Shown here piece after piece: positions 8,693 to 16,876 of a stretch of 29,103 bases of DNA. The position numbers and the translations under genes are program-made. The DNA is from Fidelibacterota bacterium. Its GTDB lineage: Bacteria; Marinisomatota; Marinisomatia; Marinisomatales; UBA1611. Location: assembly GCA_002718285.1 (NCBI GenBank), contig PBAR01000023.1, positions 82,994-112,096 of the forward strand. Reading direction: 5' to 3'. Each line of letters starts with the position of its first letter. Positions within the stretch are counted from its first letter, which is position 1. The notes below the pieces were generated by a model, which was not told where the DNA came from, ran no database searches, and was given only the letters and a program-made list of their open reading frames with translations.

Positions 8693-9949
8693 TTATAATT
8701 TTTCTAAAAGCGATGTCTGTTCAACTGTGGATTGCTCTCCTTTTTTTAGGTCTTTTATAATTATAGTATTTGATAATATTTCTTCATCGCCTAGGATCAG
8801 GGCATATTTTGCCCCAGATTTATTTGCTTCCCTTAGCTGAGCTTTTATACTGCGACGAAGAGAATCCATGACAACATTTTTACCGATTTTTCGCAAATTT
8901 TTGCAAAGTTTTAATGCTAAAGCTAGACCATTTTTATTAATACAAATAAAGTATATGTCTGGGCTTGCAAATGTATCTAATTCAGTATTCCGATTATGCT
9001 CTAAAGCAATAAAGAAGCGTTCCATCCCTGCTGCAAATCCAACAGCTGGTGTTGCTTTTCCACCAAGTGTTTCTACTAATCCATCATAGCGACCACCACC
9101 AATAAGGGCATCCTGTGCACCTAGAGAAGATGATGTGAATTCAAATACTGTCCTGGAATAATAATCCAAACCCCGAACCAATCTTGGATTAAAACTAAAG
9201 GGAATATTCATTGCATTTAGAAAACTTATTACTGAATCAAAATGAATTTTATCTTCATCTGTCAGATAATCTGAAATTATTGGTGCATCTTGAAGTATTT
9301 TTTTTTCATTTTCTGCTTTTGTATCTAAAATACGAAGTGTATTAGTTTCATATCGATGTTGGCTTAATGTGGAAAATTTATTCAGATTAGGACGAATAAA
9401 ATCTTTCAATGCATTTTTATAGGCTGACCGACAATCGGGAGAGCCAATGCTGTTTAAGTGAAGTATATTATTATTACCAAGTCCGAACTCAGATAAAATT
9501 TGTCGGGCAAGTGCAATAATCTCGGCATCCTGCTCGGGATATAAAGAACCAAATGTTTCTACTCCAAATTGGTGGAATTGTCGCTGTCGACCTTTTTGGG
9601 GTCTTTCTCTGCGGAATAGAGGTCCTATATAATACAATTTTTGTGCAGGCGATTGAACCCCAAGATTATGTTGAATATAGGATCGGGCAACAGCTGCTGT
9701 TAATTCAGGACGTAAAGTAAGACTAGACCCATCTCGATCTTTCCAGCTATACATTTCTTTGGAAACAATATCAGTTTCTTTACCAACGCCGCGTGAAAAT
9801 AATTTTGTTTCTTCGAATATTGGTGTCCGAATTTCCCTATAGCCGAATTGTTTACATACATTATGAACGATCTGCTCTAGATATTGCCATTTAATACTAT
9901 TGTCTGGTAGAATATCATGAGTGCCTTTTATTGATTTAATCTGATTCAA
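8693..9949 (-). CDS. hisS: Histidyl-tRNA synthetase
   Basis: Class II aminoacyl-tRNA synthetase that charges tRNA-His; 418 residues, a normal length. Motif 1 region: IKGTHDILPDNSIKWQYLE at the N-terminus and REIRTPIFEETKLFSRGVG. Motif 2: YYIGPLFRRERPQKGRQRQF. HisRS-specific histidine signatures: LVRGLDYYSRTVFEF (HisA) and GGGRYDGLVETLGG (HisB), followed by motif 3 AVGFAAGMERFF. The C-terminal HGTP anticodon-binding domain begins near SPDIYFICINKNG. The start codon is TTG (9949-9947), not ATG: an AGGAG Shine-Dalgarno lies 7 nt upstream and no in-frame ATG precedes motif 1. A 381-nt gap separates it from lptD, so hisS may have its own promoter and head a hisS-topA-glyS series. Confidence 0.97.
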   Translation of the reverse strand: MNQIKSIKGTHDILPDNSIKWQYLEQIVHNVCKQFGYREIRTPIFEETKLFSRGVGKETDIVSKEMYSWKDRDGSSLTLRPELTAAVARSYIQHNLGVQSPAQKLYYIGPLFRRERPQKGRQRQFHQFGVETFGSLYPEQDAEIIALARQILSEFGLGNNNILHLNSIGSPDCRSAYKNALKDFIRPNLNKFSTLSQHRYETNTLRILDTKAENEKKILQDAPIISDYLTDEDKIHFDSVISFLNAMNIPFSFNPRLVRGLDYYSRTVFEFTSSSLGAQDALIGGGRYDGLVETLGGKATPAVGFAAGMERFFIALEHNRNTELDTFASPDIYFICINKNGLALALKLCKNLRKIGKNVVMDSLRRSIKAQLREANKSGAKYALILGDEEILSNTIIIKDLKKGEQSTVEQTSLLEKL

Positions 9950-10330
9950 ATTTTATCTCCTAAAAGGGTAAGTAAAACTTCTGCAGTATTTAAAAGTAAC
10001 CAAAATTTCTATAATTTTTCTAACAAGATTAAAAGATTGAATAAAAAATATGATGAAAACCAACTTATTATTAAGTTATAGAGAGTCTTCTATTTTTATG
10101 GATTTTATTAGCTATATCCGAATATATTTTTCCTTTTAATGTAGGAAAATTTAGCCAAGATATTTCTATAATCTGAATATTAGAAAAAGATGCATTTATA
10201 AGAACATATTTATAAGCACTAAAATTATTAATATGATTAAAATATTTTGACTTGTATTCAGTGCAGACCATAATTCCAATAATAGTTACTTTTGAATTTC
10301 TCAATTACAACTATCATAAAAAATAAATGA
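9950..10330 (-). other. 381-nt gap between lptD and hisS with one doubtful ORF
   Basis: Very AT-rich intergenic stretch. It holds one open frame on the minus strand (10071-10304, 77 codons, TTG start) whose product has no signal peptide, no clear membrane segment and no motif I recognise. There is no convincing Shine-Dalgarno and the residue mix (many Ile, Asn, Lys, Tyr) is what random AT-rich DNA gives. I see no strong hairpin terminator, tRNA or riboswitch. The region most likely ends lptD transcription and starts hisS transcription; a small real gene or a decayed remnant cannot be excluded. Confidence 0.4.
9957..9961 (-). promoter_or_regulatory. Shine-Dalgarno site that sets the TTG start of hisS
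   Basis: On the minus strand the sequence reads AGGAG, then 7 nt, then the TTG at 9949. This is the strongest ribosome-binding site seen in the left half of the window and supports initiation at TTG. Confidence 0.75.
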
Positions 10331-13300
10331 TTAGAATGGTGATCGGGAATATACACCTCCTCTTTTTTCAATTTTTAGATCCCGAAGTGTAGGTGATTTC
10401 ACATTGATTCTAAAATTGACTCCTTGGCCGATACCGCCTGGTGTCCAGTTTAATGATAATTCCCAGCAGTGAAGATCACGATAGACTGAAAAAGAATGAT
10501 TTACCAGATCGCGTTTCATCATATCAAAACGTGCCCTGTAAGAAACTTTCCATTTTTGAGTGACCTGAAATGATGATGAAGTATTAATCCAAAATGTCTT
10601 TTTTATCTGCTCAGGATTAAGAGCGGAGTAAGAATAGCTCAAACTTAAATTTGTACTCCAAAGTTGATCGTTATTTAGAGTATTACGAAAGGATTTTGAT
10701 GATTTATCCAGACCAGGGCCATCCAGATCTTCCTCCTCATATAACGTATCTGGATTTTGAATTACAGGATCAGTTAAAGACCAACGCTTACCTGAGAAAC
10801 GGAAACCTGTTGAGAAGCGGGCATTTGTCATGCGTGGGGATAACATTCCTTTTTCATTTTTATTTAATCTAGATATACGACCTTTTCCAGATTTATATTG
10901 GTAGAAATCATGAGTGAAAGAAAAATCCAGGTTCAATTTCCCAGCAATTCTGGATCTTAGCGAGCTACGCATATTTGATAGTTGAAATTCTTCTGCAGCA
11001 AAATTATATCCACTACTCATACGCCAGCTTAAAAGATCTACTTTTTTTTCTTCACCACCTTTTTTTATCTTTCCCTGAAAGATATTATTTAGAGAAAAGT
11101 TCATTGACTTGCTTTTGGATCTAGGTGTACCTCCAGCCATTGTACCAGCGAAACGATCAAATATAATTTTATTTCCTGCAGTATCAATATTAGTCATTAC
11201 ATAACCAAGATTTCTGCCAAGAACTGGTTTAGAAAAGTCTGGCGTATAAGAAAAACTAATTGACGGTGAAGCAGTGTGGCGGATTACCTTTAGTGGACCA
11301 AAAGGGATAGGAAACATACCATACAATTTTGTGTTTGAACTTAGAGAGAAAGAACCAGTAGTTCTGGAAGCAAATCCTTTCTTTAAAGATTTTGTAAACG
11401 AACCCGTATTTTTATCCCATATACCATCAAAAGATTCGTTTACCCATACAGATCGAAGGTTCAACCTTGGATTGAGCGTTATATATTTTAATATTTTCTG
11501 TGGTGCATTAATGGAAGTCGTATGTATCCATCCCTGTTTTTGATCGTTGTGAGTAATAAGTTCTCCATTTTCTTGTTTTGACCATTGAAAAACAATTGTT
11601 GAGTCATTGATGGTATTTTCTTTCGATTCATAATAGTCTCGGTCTTTGTTTGTAAAGTTGAGACCATAGTTCCAAGTAATATTATTATACCATTTTTTAT
11701 TTTTAGCAGTTGTTGGGATTAAATTACTTTGTCCGTGGCGAAATGATATTTTCGGTATGGTACGATTGATAATATTTAGCTGTGTACCTGCTCTTGAGGG
11801 GTTTATGTAAAATGAAGATTCTGGATTTACCTTATCATTAATTAAAAGATCCTTATTAGAATAAAAATTAGCGCTTATAGAATTTTTCGACTTTGGCCAA
11901 CGCTTTGAATAGGATATGTTGGAGATTGCTTTCTGATTCATTCGATCTGCCTGCGTAAGCCCATATTTTTTATTATAATCACCAGTGCTGGAATAGGTGA
12001 CATTAGCGTTAAAAGACTGATTATTTCGTAAAACTTGAGAGTGGTTCCAACGTAAATAAAGATCGCTTTTTCTTGATGATCCAAGGTTAACAATATTGTT
12101 AGATCCACTTAGAAATTGCTTACTTCGAATATTAAAATTTCCGCTGAATTTATATCTTAGGCGGTAATTATTATTGATGTGAAAAACTATTCCCTGACGA
12201 TCACCCATGCTCATTGTGAATTTTGAATCCCAATAGTTGTTAGGCGCCCAGTAAAAACCCAACCCATCGATGTATTGCCCTCTATGTTTTGATTCACCAT
12301 ACGAAGGCATAATCCATCCAGAGTGGCGACTTCCACCCTTATGAGGAAAAATTCCTAAAGGAATTCCCATAATCGGAATTTGAGCTAAGTGAAGTATAAT
12401 TGGTCGAGCAATAACCATATCATTTTGGATGATTTTCATTCTGGAAGATTCAAAATGAAAATGGGGAATTTCTGAATCGCATGTGGTATAAGTGGAATTC
12501 TGAATAAAAATTACTTTTTCAGATTCATTCCGGATTTCGTTACCAGTATAGTATCCTTCATCGGCATTAGTGGATCCTTTAACCATTCGACCTTTCCGAG
12601 TTTCAAGATTATAGGTTATTTTATCGCCTGTCATAGGGTCTTTCCCTTTTTCCTTTATAACTGGTTGAATTAATTTAAAAATTGTATCCTGTGCAGGTTG
12701 AGGCAAGGCATTTAGCATATTATTTTTCCAGTCCACAGTTATAAAACCTGCTTCCAGATCTGTTTTGTCATGTTTTATTTTTGCTTGACCCGAAAGATCT
12801 GTTTTTTCTGTTGGGACACGATATTGAATTTTATCCGCAGAGTAGATTATAGGAAATTCCATATCTGTTCCAGCTTTATCTGGTTTATACTTACCTCGCG
12901 AGCCGCCAATAACATTCAAATTATCGATATCATTATTTTGAAACGATATCGTGATTGTATCACCAGAAGTTTCATTATTGCCTTGATATAAAGAATCTTC
13001 GAAAATATGATAAAGACTTTTTGCCATGCCCTCCAATCGAATGGAATCGAGCACTCCATCAATAAAATAACCAGTCAATATACTGCCTTCCATATTATCT
13101 AAAAATTGAACCGAATCTTGGCTAGAAATAGAATCTGATTCTGTTTTTTTGTATCCAGATACAGGAGTGATTACAAAGGCTTTATCTGGAATATGTAGTT
13201 TATATAGAATTTCATTTTTGTAAGTCAAAATAATTTTCTCACCATTAAGAATACGCCCATTTTCATTTATCTCAGGTTCAATTTCTAATGTTGTAACTTC

Positions 13301-13864
13301 ATTAGTTTGGTCATAACGAGCTTCACCACAGGTTACTATTCTTGATGAGTCCTTAATGGATACTTTTCCAATAGCAGTGTAGGAAACGCCATCTTGATCC
13401 AGCATTTTTTTATATTCTATACGGTTAGCATTAATAGTTTGACCTTTTTGTTTAAGGCGAACCTCACCTAAAGCAATACCGCTGTCTTGCTCTGTAAATA
13501 CAATTATGGAATCCGCTATCAAATCAAAATCATCATCATAAACATGTGGATTTCCATTGCTAACTATCCGATTCTCTTTTGAAAAGAATATCAGGGTGTC
13601 GCAGGTAAGGATTGTTCTCCCTTTGGTAGCAATAACATTTCGAAATAAATTAGCAATTTCTTCTTTTTCATAATTACGTCCTTCCTCGCATTTAAGGCTT
13701 AAATCTCCTTTTCTAATTACAACATTTCCTGATAGGTATTGAATTATTTTCCCATCTACCATTTTACTTTCCAATACATCAGCTTTTTCAAGGCGTAAGC
13801 GATCTTCACCTATTAAGGCAGAATTGATAATTAATAGAAAAAATAATAGACGAATAAACTTCAT
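10331..13864 (-). CDS. lptD: LptD-like outer-membrane LPS assembly protein (OstA domain plus beta-barrel)
   Basis: Places lipopolysaccharide in the outer leaflet of the outer membrane, with LptE and the periplasmic Lpt bridge as known partners. From the ATG at 13862-13864 the protein has 1177 residues. Residues 1-18 are a signal peptide ([19 protein letters not shown]). About 20-230 form an OstA/LptA-like beta-jellyroll with repeats such as LSGNVVIRKGDLSLKCEEG. The block TTCDSEIPHFHF and the barrel entry GIPLGIFPHKGGSRHSGWIM with GFYWAPNNYWD (about 495-550) are typical of Bacteroidetes-type LptD. The remainder is a long beta-rich barrel. A start 24 nt further upstream is open, but the chosen ATG overlaps the rarA stop as ATGA and begins the signal peptide, so it is preferred. 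It is longer than E. coli LptD (784 residues), as usual in FCB bacteria. Confidence 0.9.
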   Translation of the reverse strand: MKFIRLLFFLLIINSALIGEDRLRLEKADVLESKMVDGKIIQYLSGNVVIRKGDLSLKCEEGRNYEKEEIANLFRNVIATKGRTILTCDTLIFFSKENRIVSNGNPHVYDDDFDLIADSIIVFTEQDSGIALGEVRLKQKGQTINANRIEYKKMLDQDGVSYTAIGKVSIKDSSRIVTCGEARYDQTNEVTTLEIEPEINENGRILNGEKIILTYKNEILYKLHIPDKAFVITPVSGYKKTESDSISSQDSVQFLDNMEGSILTGYFIDGVLDSIRLEGMAKSLYHIFEDSLYQGNNETSGDTITISFQNNDIDNLNVIGGSRGKYKPDKAGTDMEFPIIYSADKIQYRVPTEKTDLSGQAKIKHDKTDLEAGFITVDWKNNMLNALPQPAQDTIFKLIQPVIKEKGKDPMTGDKITYNLETRKGRMVKGSTNADEGYYTGNEIRNESEKVIFIQNSTYTTCDSEIPHFHFESSRMKIIQNDMVIARPIILHLAQIPIMGIPLGIFPHKGGSRHSGWIMPSYGESKHRGQYIDGLGFYWAPNNYWDSKFTMSMGDRQGIVFHINNNYRLRYKFSGNFNIRSKQFLSGSNNIVNLGSSRKSDLYLRWNHSQVLRNNQSFNANVTYSSTGDYNKKYGLTQADRMNQKAISNISYSKRWPKSKNSISANFYSNKDLLINDKVNPESSFYINPSRAGTQLNIINRTIPKISFRHGQSNLIPTTAKNKKWYNNITWNYGLNFTNKDRDYYESKENTINDSTIVFQWSKQENGELITHNDQKQGWIHTTSINAPQKILKYITLNPRLNLRSVWVNESFDGIWDKNTGSFTKSLKKGFASRTTGSFSLSSNTKLYGMFPIPFGPLKVIRHTASPSISFSYTPDFSKPVLGRNLGYVMTNIDTAGNKIIFDRFAGTMAGGTPRSKSKSMNFSLNNIFQGKIKKGGEEKKVDLLSWRMSSGYNFAAEEFQLSNMRSSLRSRIAGKLNLDFSFTHDFYQYKSGKGRISRLNKNEKGMLSPRMTNARFSTGFRFSGKRWSLTDPVIQNPDTLYEEEDLDGPGLDKSSKSFRNTLNNDQLWSTNLSLSYSYSALNPEQIKKTFWINTSSSFQVTQKWKVSYRARFDMMKRDLVNHSFSVYRDLHCWELSLNWTPGGIGQGVNFRINVKSPTLRDLKIEKRGGVYSRSPF

Positions 13865-15165
13865 TTGTCGGGGTATCGATCCTTCCAAAGAGATTTCAAT
13901 CTTTTTTTAATCCATTCTTCCTGACCTTGATCTGTCGGTGAATAAAATATGTTTTTTAATCCATCAGGAAAATAGTTCTGATAAATAAAATGATCCACTT
14001 TAGAGTGTGGATATTTATATTCTTTATCATAATTCATTTCGCTCATTAGATCATTAGGTGCATTTCGTAAATGCAGAGGAACAGAAAGAGTTCCAGTTTC
14101 TTTTACAAAAGCAATACTTGATTTAATTGCCGTATAGCTGGCATTGGATTTAGGTGCTGCTGCTAAAAAAAGTGTTACTTGCGCTAAGATTATGCTTGCT
14201 TCTGGCATTCCGATCATATTCACAGCCTGAAAACCAGAAGTTGCTAGAGTAAGTGCGTCGGGATTGGCATTACCAACATCTTCTGATGCTAGAATAATTA
14301 GTCTCCTGGCAATAAATTCAGGTTTTTCACCGCCTTCAAGCATAACAGCCAGCCAATACATAGCTGCATCTGGATCAGAACCTCTTACGGATTTAATAAA
14401 AGCACTTATGGTGTCATAATGATAATCACCTTTTTTATCATATATTTGTGTTTTGGATTGGAGAGCTTCAGTTAAAACATCTTTTGTGATACTGTTATTA
14501 TTTTTAACAAGATTGACTGCGATTTCTAGGGTGTTTAGCATTTTTCGAGCATCTCCTCCTGAAGAATGGATAAGTAGATCTTTTTCCTGTTTACGCAATA
14601 AAAGTTGTCTTTTAGATAAAATCACATCCTGATCAAAAGCATATTCCAATATTTGATTTAAATACTCAGAATTGAGGGGTTTCAAGGTTAGTAATCTACA
14701 TCTTGACAAAAGTGGTGATATTATTTTAAAGGACGGATTCTCGGTAGTCGCGCCAATTAGTGTAATAGTACCATCTTCGATAGCGTGCAGCAAAGCGTCC
14801 TGTTGGTTTTTACTAAAACGATGGATTTCATCGATGAATAGAATAGATTTTTGGCCCATTTCCAGATTTTTTCTACTTTGCTTGATTATTTCTCTTAAAG
14901 TCTGAACTCCACTGGAGACTGCAGATAATTCTTTTGTTCTGGCATTTGAAGCTTTAGCAATCATTCTTGACAATGTTGTTTTACCTGTTCCTGGGGGTCC
15001 CCAGAAAATAATTGAAAAAGAAATATTGTGTTTCTTAAGGGTCGATAGGATCCTACCTTTCCCAATTAGATGTTCCTGACCAAAAAACGAATCTAATGAT
15101 TTTGGTCGAATTCTTTCTGCTAACGGTGGCAAATGAGAATCGAATAATGTTTGAGGCTTATTCAT
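13861..15165 (-). CDS. rarA: Replication-associated recombination protein A (RarA/MgsA), AAA+ ATPase
   Basis: DNA-dependent ATPase of the clamp-loader-like AAA+ clade that acts at stalled replication forks. 434 residues, the family's usual length. The N-terminal family block is [20 protein letters not shown]. Walker A is GPPGTGKT (56-63), Walker B is [11 protein letters not shown] (about 108-117), sensor 1 is [11 protein letters not shown] (about 137-146) and the arginine-finger region is LLSRCRLL (about 152). The C-terminal half matches the MgsA/RarA domains ([20 protein letters not shown] and [19 protein letters not shown]). The ATG at 15163-15165 lies 50 nt from the divergent FKBP gene, so promoters must sit in that short interval. 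Its stop TGA overlaps the lptD ATG, which implies translational coupling. Confidence 0.97.
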   Translation of the reverse strand: MNKPQTLFDSHLPPLAERIRPKSLDSFFGQEHLIGKGRILSTLKKHNISFSIIFWGPPGTGKTTLSRMIAKASNARTKELSAVSSGVQTLREIIKQSRKNLEMGQKSILFIDEIHRFSKNQQDALLHAIEDGTITLIGATTENPSFKIISPLLSRCRLLTLKPLNSEYLNQILEYAFDQDVILSKRQLLLRKQEKDLLIHSSGGDARKMLNTLEIAVNLVKNNNSITKDVLTEALQSKTQIYDKKGDYHYDTISAFIKSVRGSDPDAAMYWLAVMLEGGEKPEFIARRLIILASEDVGNANPDALTLATSGFQAVNMIGMPEASIILAQVTLFLAAAPKSNASYTAIKSSIAFVKETGTLSVPLHLRNAPNDLMSEMNYDKEYKYPHSKVDHFIYQNYFPDGLKNIFYSPTDQGQEEWIKKRLKSLWKDRYPDK

Positions 15166-15215
15166 CAGACAATAAATTTACTACCCTTTTTTATCCAAAG
15201 ATGCACCAACAACCA

Positions 15216-15635
15216 ATGAAATTTTCAAATAAAAAATTTATCCTAGTTTTAATAATTTTAATGATTGGATGCAATCAAAAAGGAGAAATAACCATAATGG
15301 ATAATGGATTAGTTATAGAAGACATTGTAGTGGGAGAAGGTACTGAAGCCATGGAATTTAATAAAGTGGTAGTGAATTATACTGGCAAATTGGAGGATGG
15401 AAGTGTTTTTGATTCTTCAATGAATCCAGGTCGCGAACCATTTACTTTTACTTTGGGAGTAGGCTCTGTAATTAAAGGCTGGGATCTAGGTGTAAAGGGG
15501 ATGAAAGTAGGAGGGAAACGAAAGTTGAAAATTCCTGCTGAGTTAGGTTATGGTAGTAATGGTGCTGGAAAAATAATACCGTCAAATGCAGTTTTAATTT
15601 TTGATGTAGAGCTTCTAGAAGTAGAAGTGTATTAA
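15216..15635 (+). CDS. FKBP-type peptidyl-prolyl cis-trans isomerase, predicted lipoprotein
   Basis: Accelerates folding at Xaa-Pro bonds in the cell envelope. I start it at the ATG at 15216, giving 139 residues: this begins a lipoprotein signal peptide [19 protein letters not shown] with the lipobox Cys at residue 19. The open frame extends further upstream (to 15096), but that part overlaps rarA and would bury the signal peptide; an ATG at 15201 is also possible. The FKBP fold is complete and single-domain: [52 protein letters not shown] and a C-terminal [12 protein letters not shown]. The FKBP12 pocket residues (Tyr26, Phe36, Asp37, Trp59, Tyr82 equivalents) are all kept, so it should be active. 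Lipobox position -3 is Met, slightly unusual. Confidence 0.92.
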   Translation: MKFSNKKFILVLIILMIGCNQKGEITIMDNGLVIEDIVVGEGTEAMEFNKVVVNYTGKLEDGSVFDSSMNPGREPFTFTLGVGSVIKGWDLGVKGMKVGGKRKLKIPAELGYGSNGAGKIIPSNAVLIFDVELLEVEVY

Positions 15636-15689
15636 TATTAGATTCCATGAGAAATTTTATTCCATGATTTTAAATAAAACTATAACAAA

Positions 15690-15695
15690 TATAAT
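15690..15695 (+). promoter_or_regulatory. Possible -10 element for the tRNA-Thr gene
   Basis: A perfect TATAAT lies 28 nt before the mature 5' end of the tRNA, a plausible distance for a tRNA promoter with a short leader. No good -35 hexamer is seen 16-18 nt upstream, and AT-rich DNA produces such matches by chance. Confidence 0.25.
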
Positions 15696-15723
15696 TCTAT
15701 CAATAATTTTATAAAATTGTTTT

Positions 15724-15796
15724 GCCTCCGTAGCTCAGTTGGTAGAGCACAATATTCGTAATATTGGGGTCAGCAGTTCGATTCTGCTCGGAGGCT
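15724..15796 (+). tRNA. tRNA-Thr, anticodon CGT
   Basis: Full cloverleaf by hand: acceptor GCCTCCG paired with CGGAGGC (7 bp), D stem GCTC/GAGC with loop AGTTGGTA, anticodon stem CAATA/TATTG with loop TTCGTAA (anticodon CGT at 15757-15759, reading ACG), variable loop GGGTC, T stem AGCAG/CTGCT with loop TTCGATT, discriminator T. G1-C72, C2-G71 and anticodon bases G35-U36 agree with known threonyl-tRNA synthetase identity elements. The 3' CCA is not encoded, so it must be added by CCA-adding enzyme. It stands alone between the FKBP gene and the convergent YidD gene; no integrase or att-like duplication is next to it. Confidence 0.95.
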
Positions 15797-15805
15797 CAAG
15801 TTAAC

Positions 15806-16450
15806 TCAAGGTTTATTTTCTTTATTAAGTTTCTTTTTTTGGTAATATTTAACCGTCCTCCAACCACCATAAATTTCGCCGAAATAAACAATTAGAGCGA
15901 TAGTTCCGAAAATAGGTCCAGAAATAGAATGTTGGTTCCTAACCGAGTAATAAGCCGTACTTCCTGCAAGATACATTGTCCATATACCCAGCACACCATC
16001 CCAAGTTCGCCCTCCATAAATCCGTCCTAAACCAGGTATTAGTGCTGAGAGAAAGGATGCAAACAATGGGGACTTATTTATTTTGAGGGTTCCCACATAA
16101 GGATTTAAATAATCAATTAATCGTCCATCTGACGCACGAAAGGGATCATTTGCTTCCAAATGGTAATTAAGCGCAAAAGGGTTACATCGTACGATTCGTT
16201 CTGAAGTTATAACACTACCACGAAAAAGACCATATTCTCTTATTGATTGTGCTCCATAATTTGAACAACTGGGGTAAAACTGACAATTAAGTAAATCTGT
16301 ATTGTAGGATAATCGTTGCCATGCTGCAATAGGGATCATACCTATTTTATTAGTCAAAGGTATAGATTTGGAAATCAATAGTGAATCAGTTGGGTATTGA
16401 GTCTGTCCAAACAGTAAGGGTGTTATAATAAAAAGCCACCGCCATAGCAT
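15806..16450 (-). CDS. YidD-domain protein with N-terminal signal and C-terminal membrane domain
   Basis: YidD (membrane protein insertion efficiency factor) is normally a protein of about 70-100 residues on the cytoplasmic side of the inner membrane, next to YidC. Here the ATG at 16448-16450 gives 214 residues in three parts. Residues 1-15 look like a signal peptide (MLWRWLFIITPLLFG, then Q). Residues about 56-103 hold the YidD core: CQFYPSCSNYGAQSIREYG, then RGSVITSERIVRCNPF, with the invariant Cys pattern. Residues about 128-205 have the FLSALIPGLGRIYGGRTWDG motif and two hydrophobic stretches, resembling DUF5683/TM2-like small membrane domains. A TTG five codons upstream is also open. It converges on the tRNA gene and diverges from the 112-residue membrane protein gene. 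YidD homology is clear; which side of the membrane it acts on is not. Confidence 0.85.
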   Translation of the reverse strand: MLWRWLFIITPLLFGQTQYPTDSLLISKSIPLTNKIGMIPIAAWQRLSYNTDLLNCQFYPSCSNYGAQSIREYGLFRGSVITSERIVRCNPFALNYHLEANDPFRASDGRLIDYLNPYVGTLKINKSPLFASFLSALIPGLGRIYGGRTWDGVLGIWTMYLAGSTAYYSVRNQHSISGPIFGTIALIVYFGEIYGGWRTVKYYQKKKLNKENKP

Positions 16451-16524
16451 TGATAAAATTAACAATTTTACATTAATCCATAATCTCTTGATTTGTTAGA
16501 TTCAATTGTTTTAAAGAGCACATT

Positions 16525-16863
16525 ATGGAAAATATCATTGAACATTTCTCTTCCAATCCAGTATATCTGGCTATTGCAGTCATCTTGGCTATTATAATGA
16601 TTTATGGTATTATAAAAAAGATAATCAAACTTGTTATATTTATTGGAATTGTATTAATACTTTATGTATTCTATTTAAATTTTACGGGTCAGGAAGTACC
16701 TTCTTCTACTGAAGAATTAAAAAAATCTGTTACTGATAATGTAGAAAAAGTTAAAGAAACTGCTAGAGAAGTAATGGATGAGAAAGTTAAAGCAGCCAAA
16801 GATGAGCTTTTGGAAGAGCTAGAAGAAAAAAGTAAAACCTTAAAAGAAAATTTAAATCCTTAG
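16525..16863 (+). CDS. Small membrane protein with two TM segments and a charged helical tail
   Basis: I do not recognise a family for this 112-residue protein. Two hydrophobic stretches (about residues 13-28 and 31-52, rich in Ile/Leu/Val) are separated by a short basic turn (KKIIK), so a hairpin in the inner membrane is likely. The second half (about 60-112) is highly charged with heptad-like spacing (EELKKSVTDNVEKVKETARE, then a run of Lys/Glu/Leu), typical of a coiled coil or amphipathic helix. AGAG lies 6 nt before the ATG and is a weak ribosome-binding site. It is divergent from the YidD-domain gene with 74 nt between the starts, and its end comes 13 nt before the convergent phoH end. 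A scaffolding or envelope role is a guess only. Confidence 0.75.
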   Translation: MENIIEHFSSNPVYLAIAVILAIIMIYGIIKKIIKLVIFIGIVLILYVFYLNFTGQEVPSSTEELKKSVTDNVEKVKETAREVMDEKVKAAKDELLEELEEKSKTLKENLNP

Positions 16864-16876
16864 ATAATTTTTTATC

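Noticed and set aside
15096..15215. Upstream extension of the FKBP reading frame by 40 codons
   Set aside because: It overlaps the start of rarA and would place a lipoprotein signal peptide in mid-protein; the ATG at 15216 explains the sequence better.
15642..15667. Direct repeat ATTCCATGA twice, upstream of the tRNA gene, as a possible attachment site
   Set aside because: It is only 9 nt long, does not match the tRNA 3' end, and there is no integrase or foreign island nearby.
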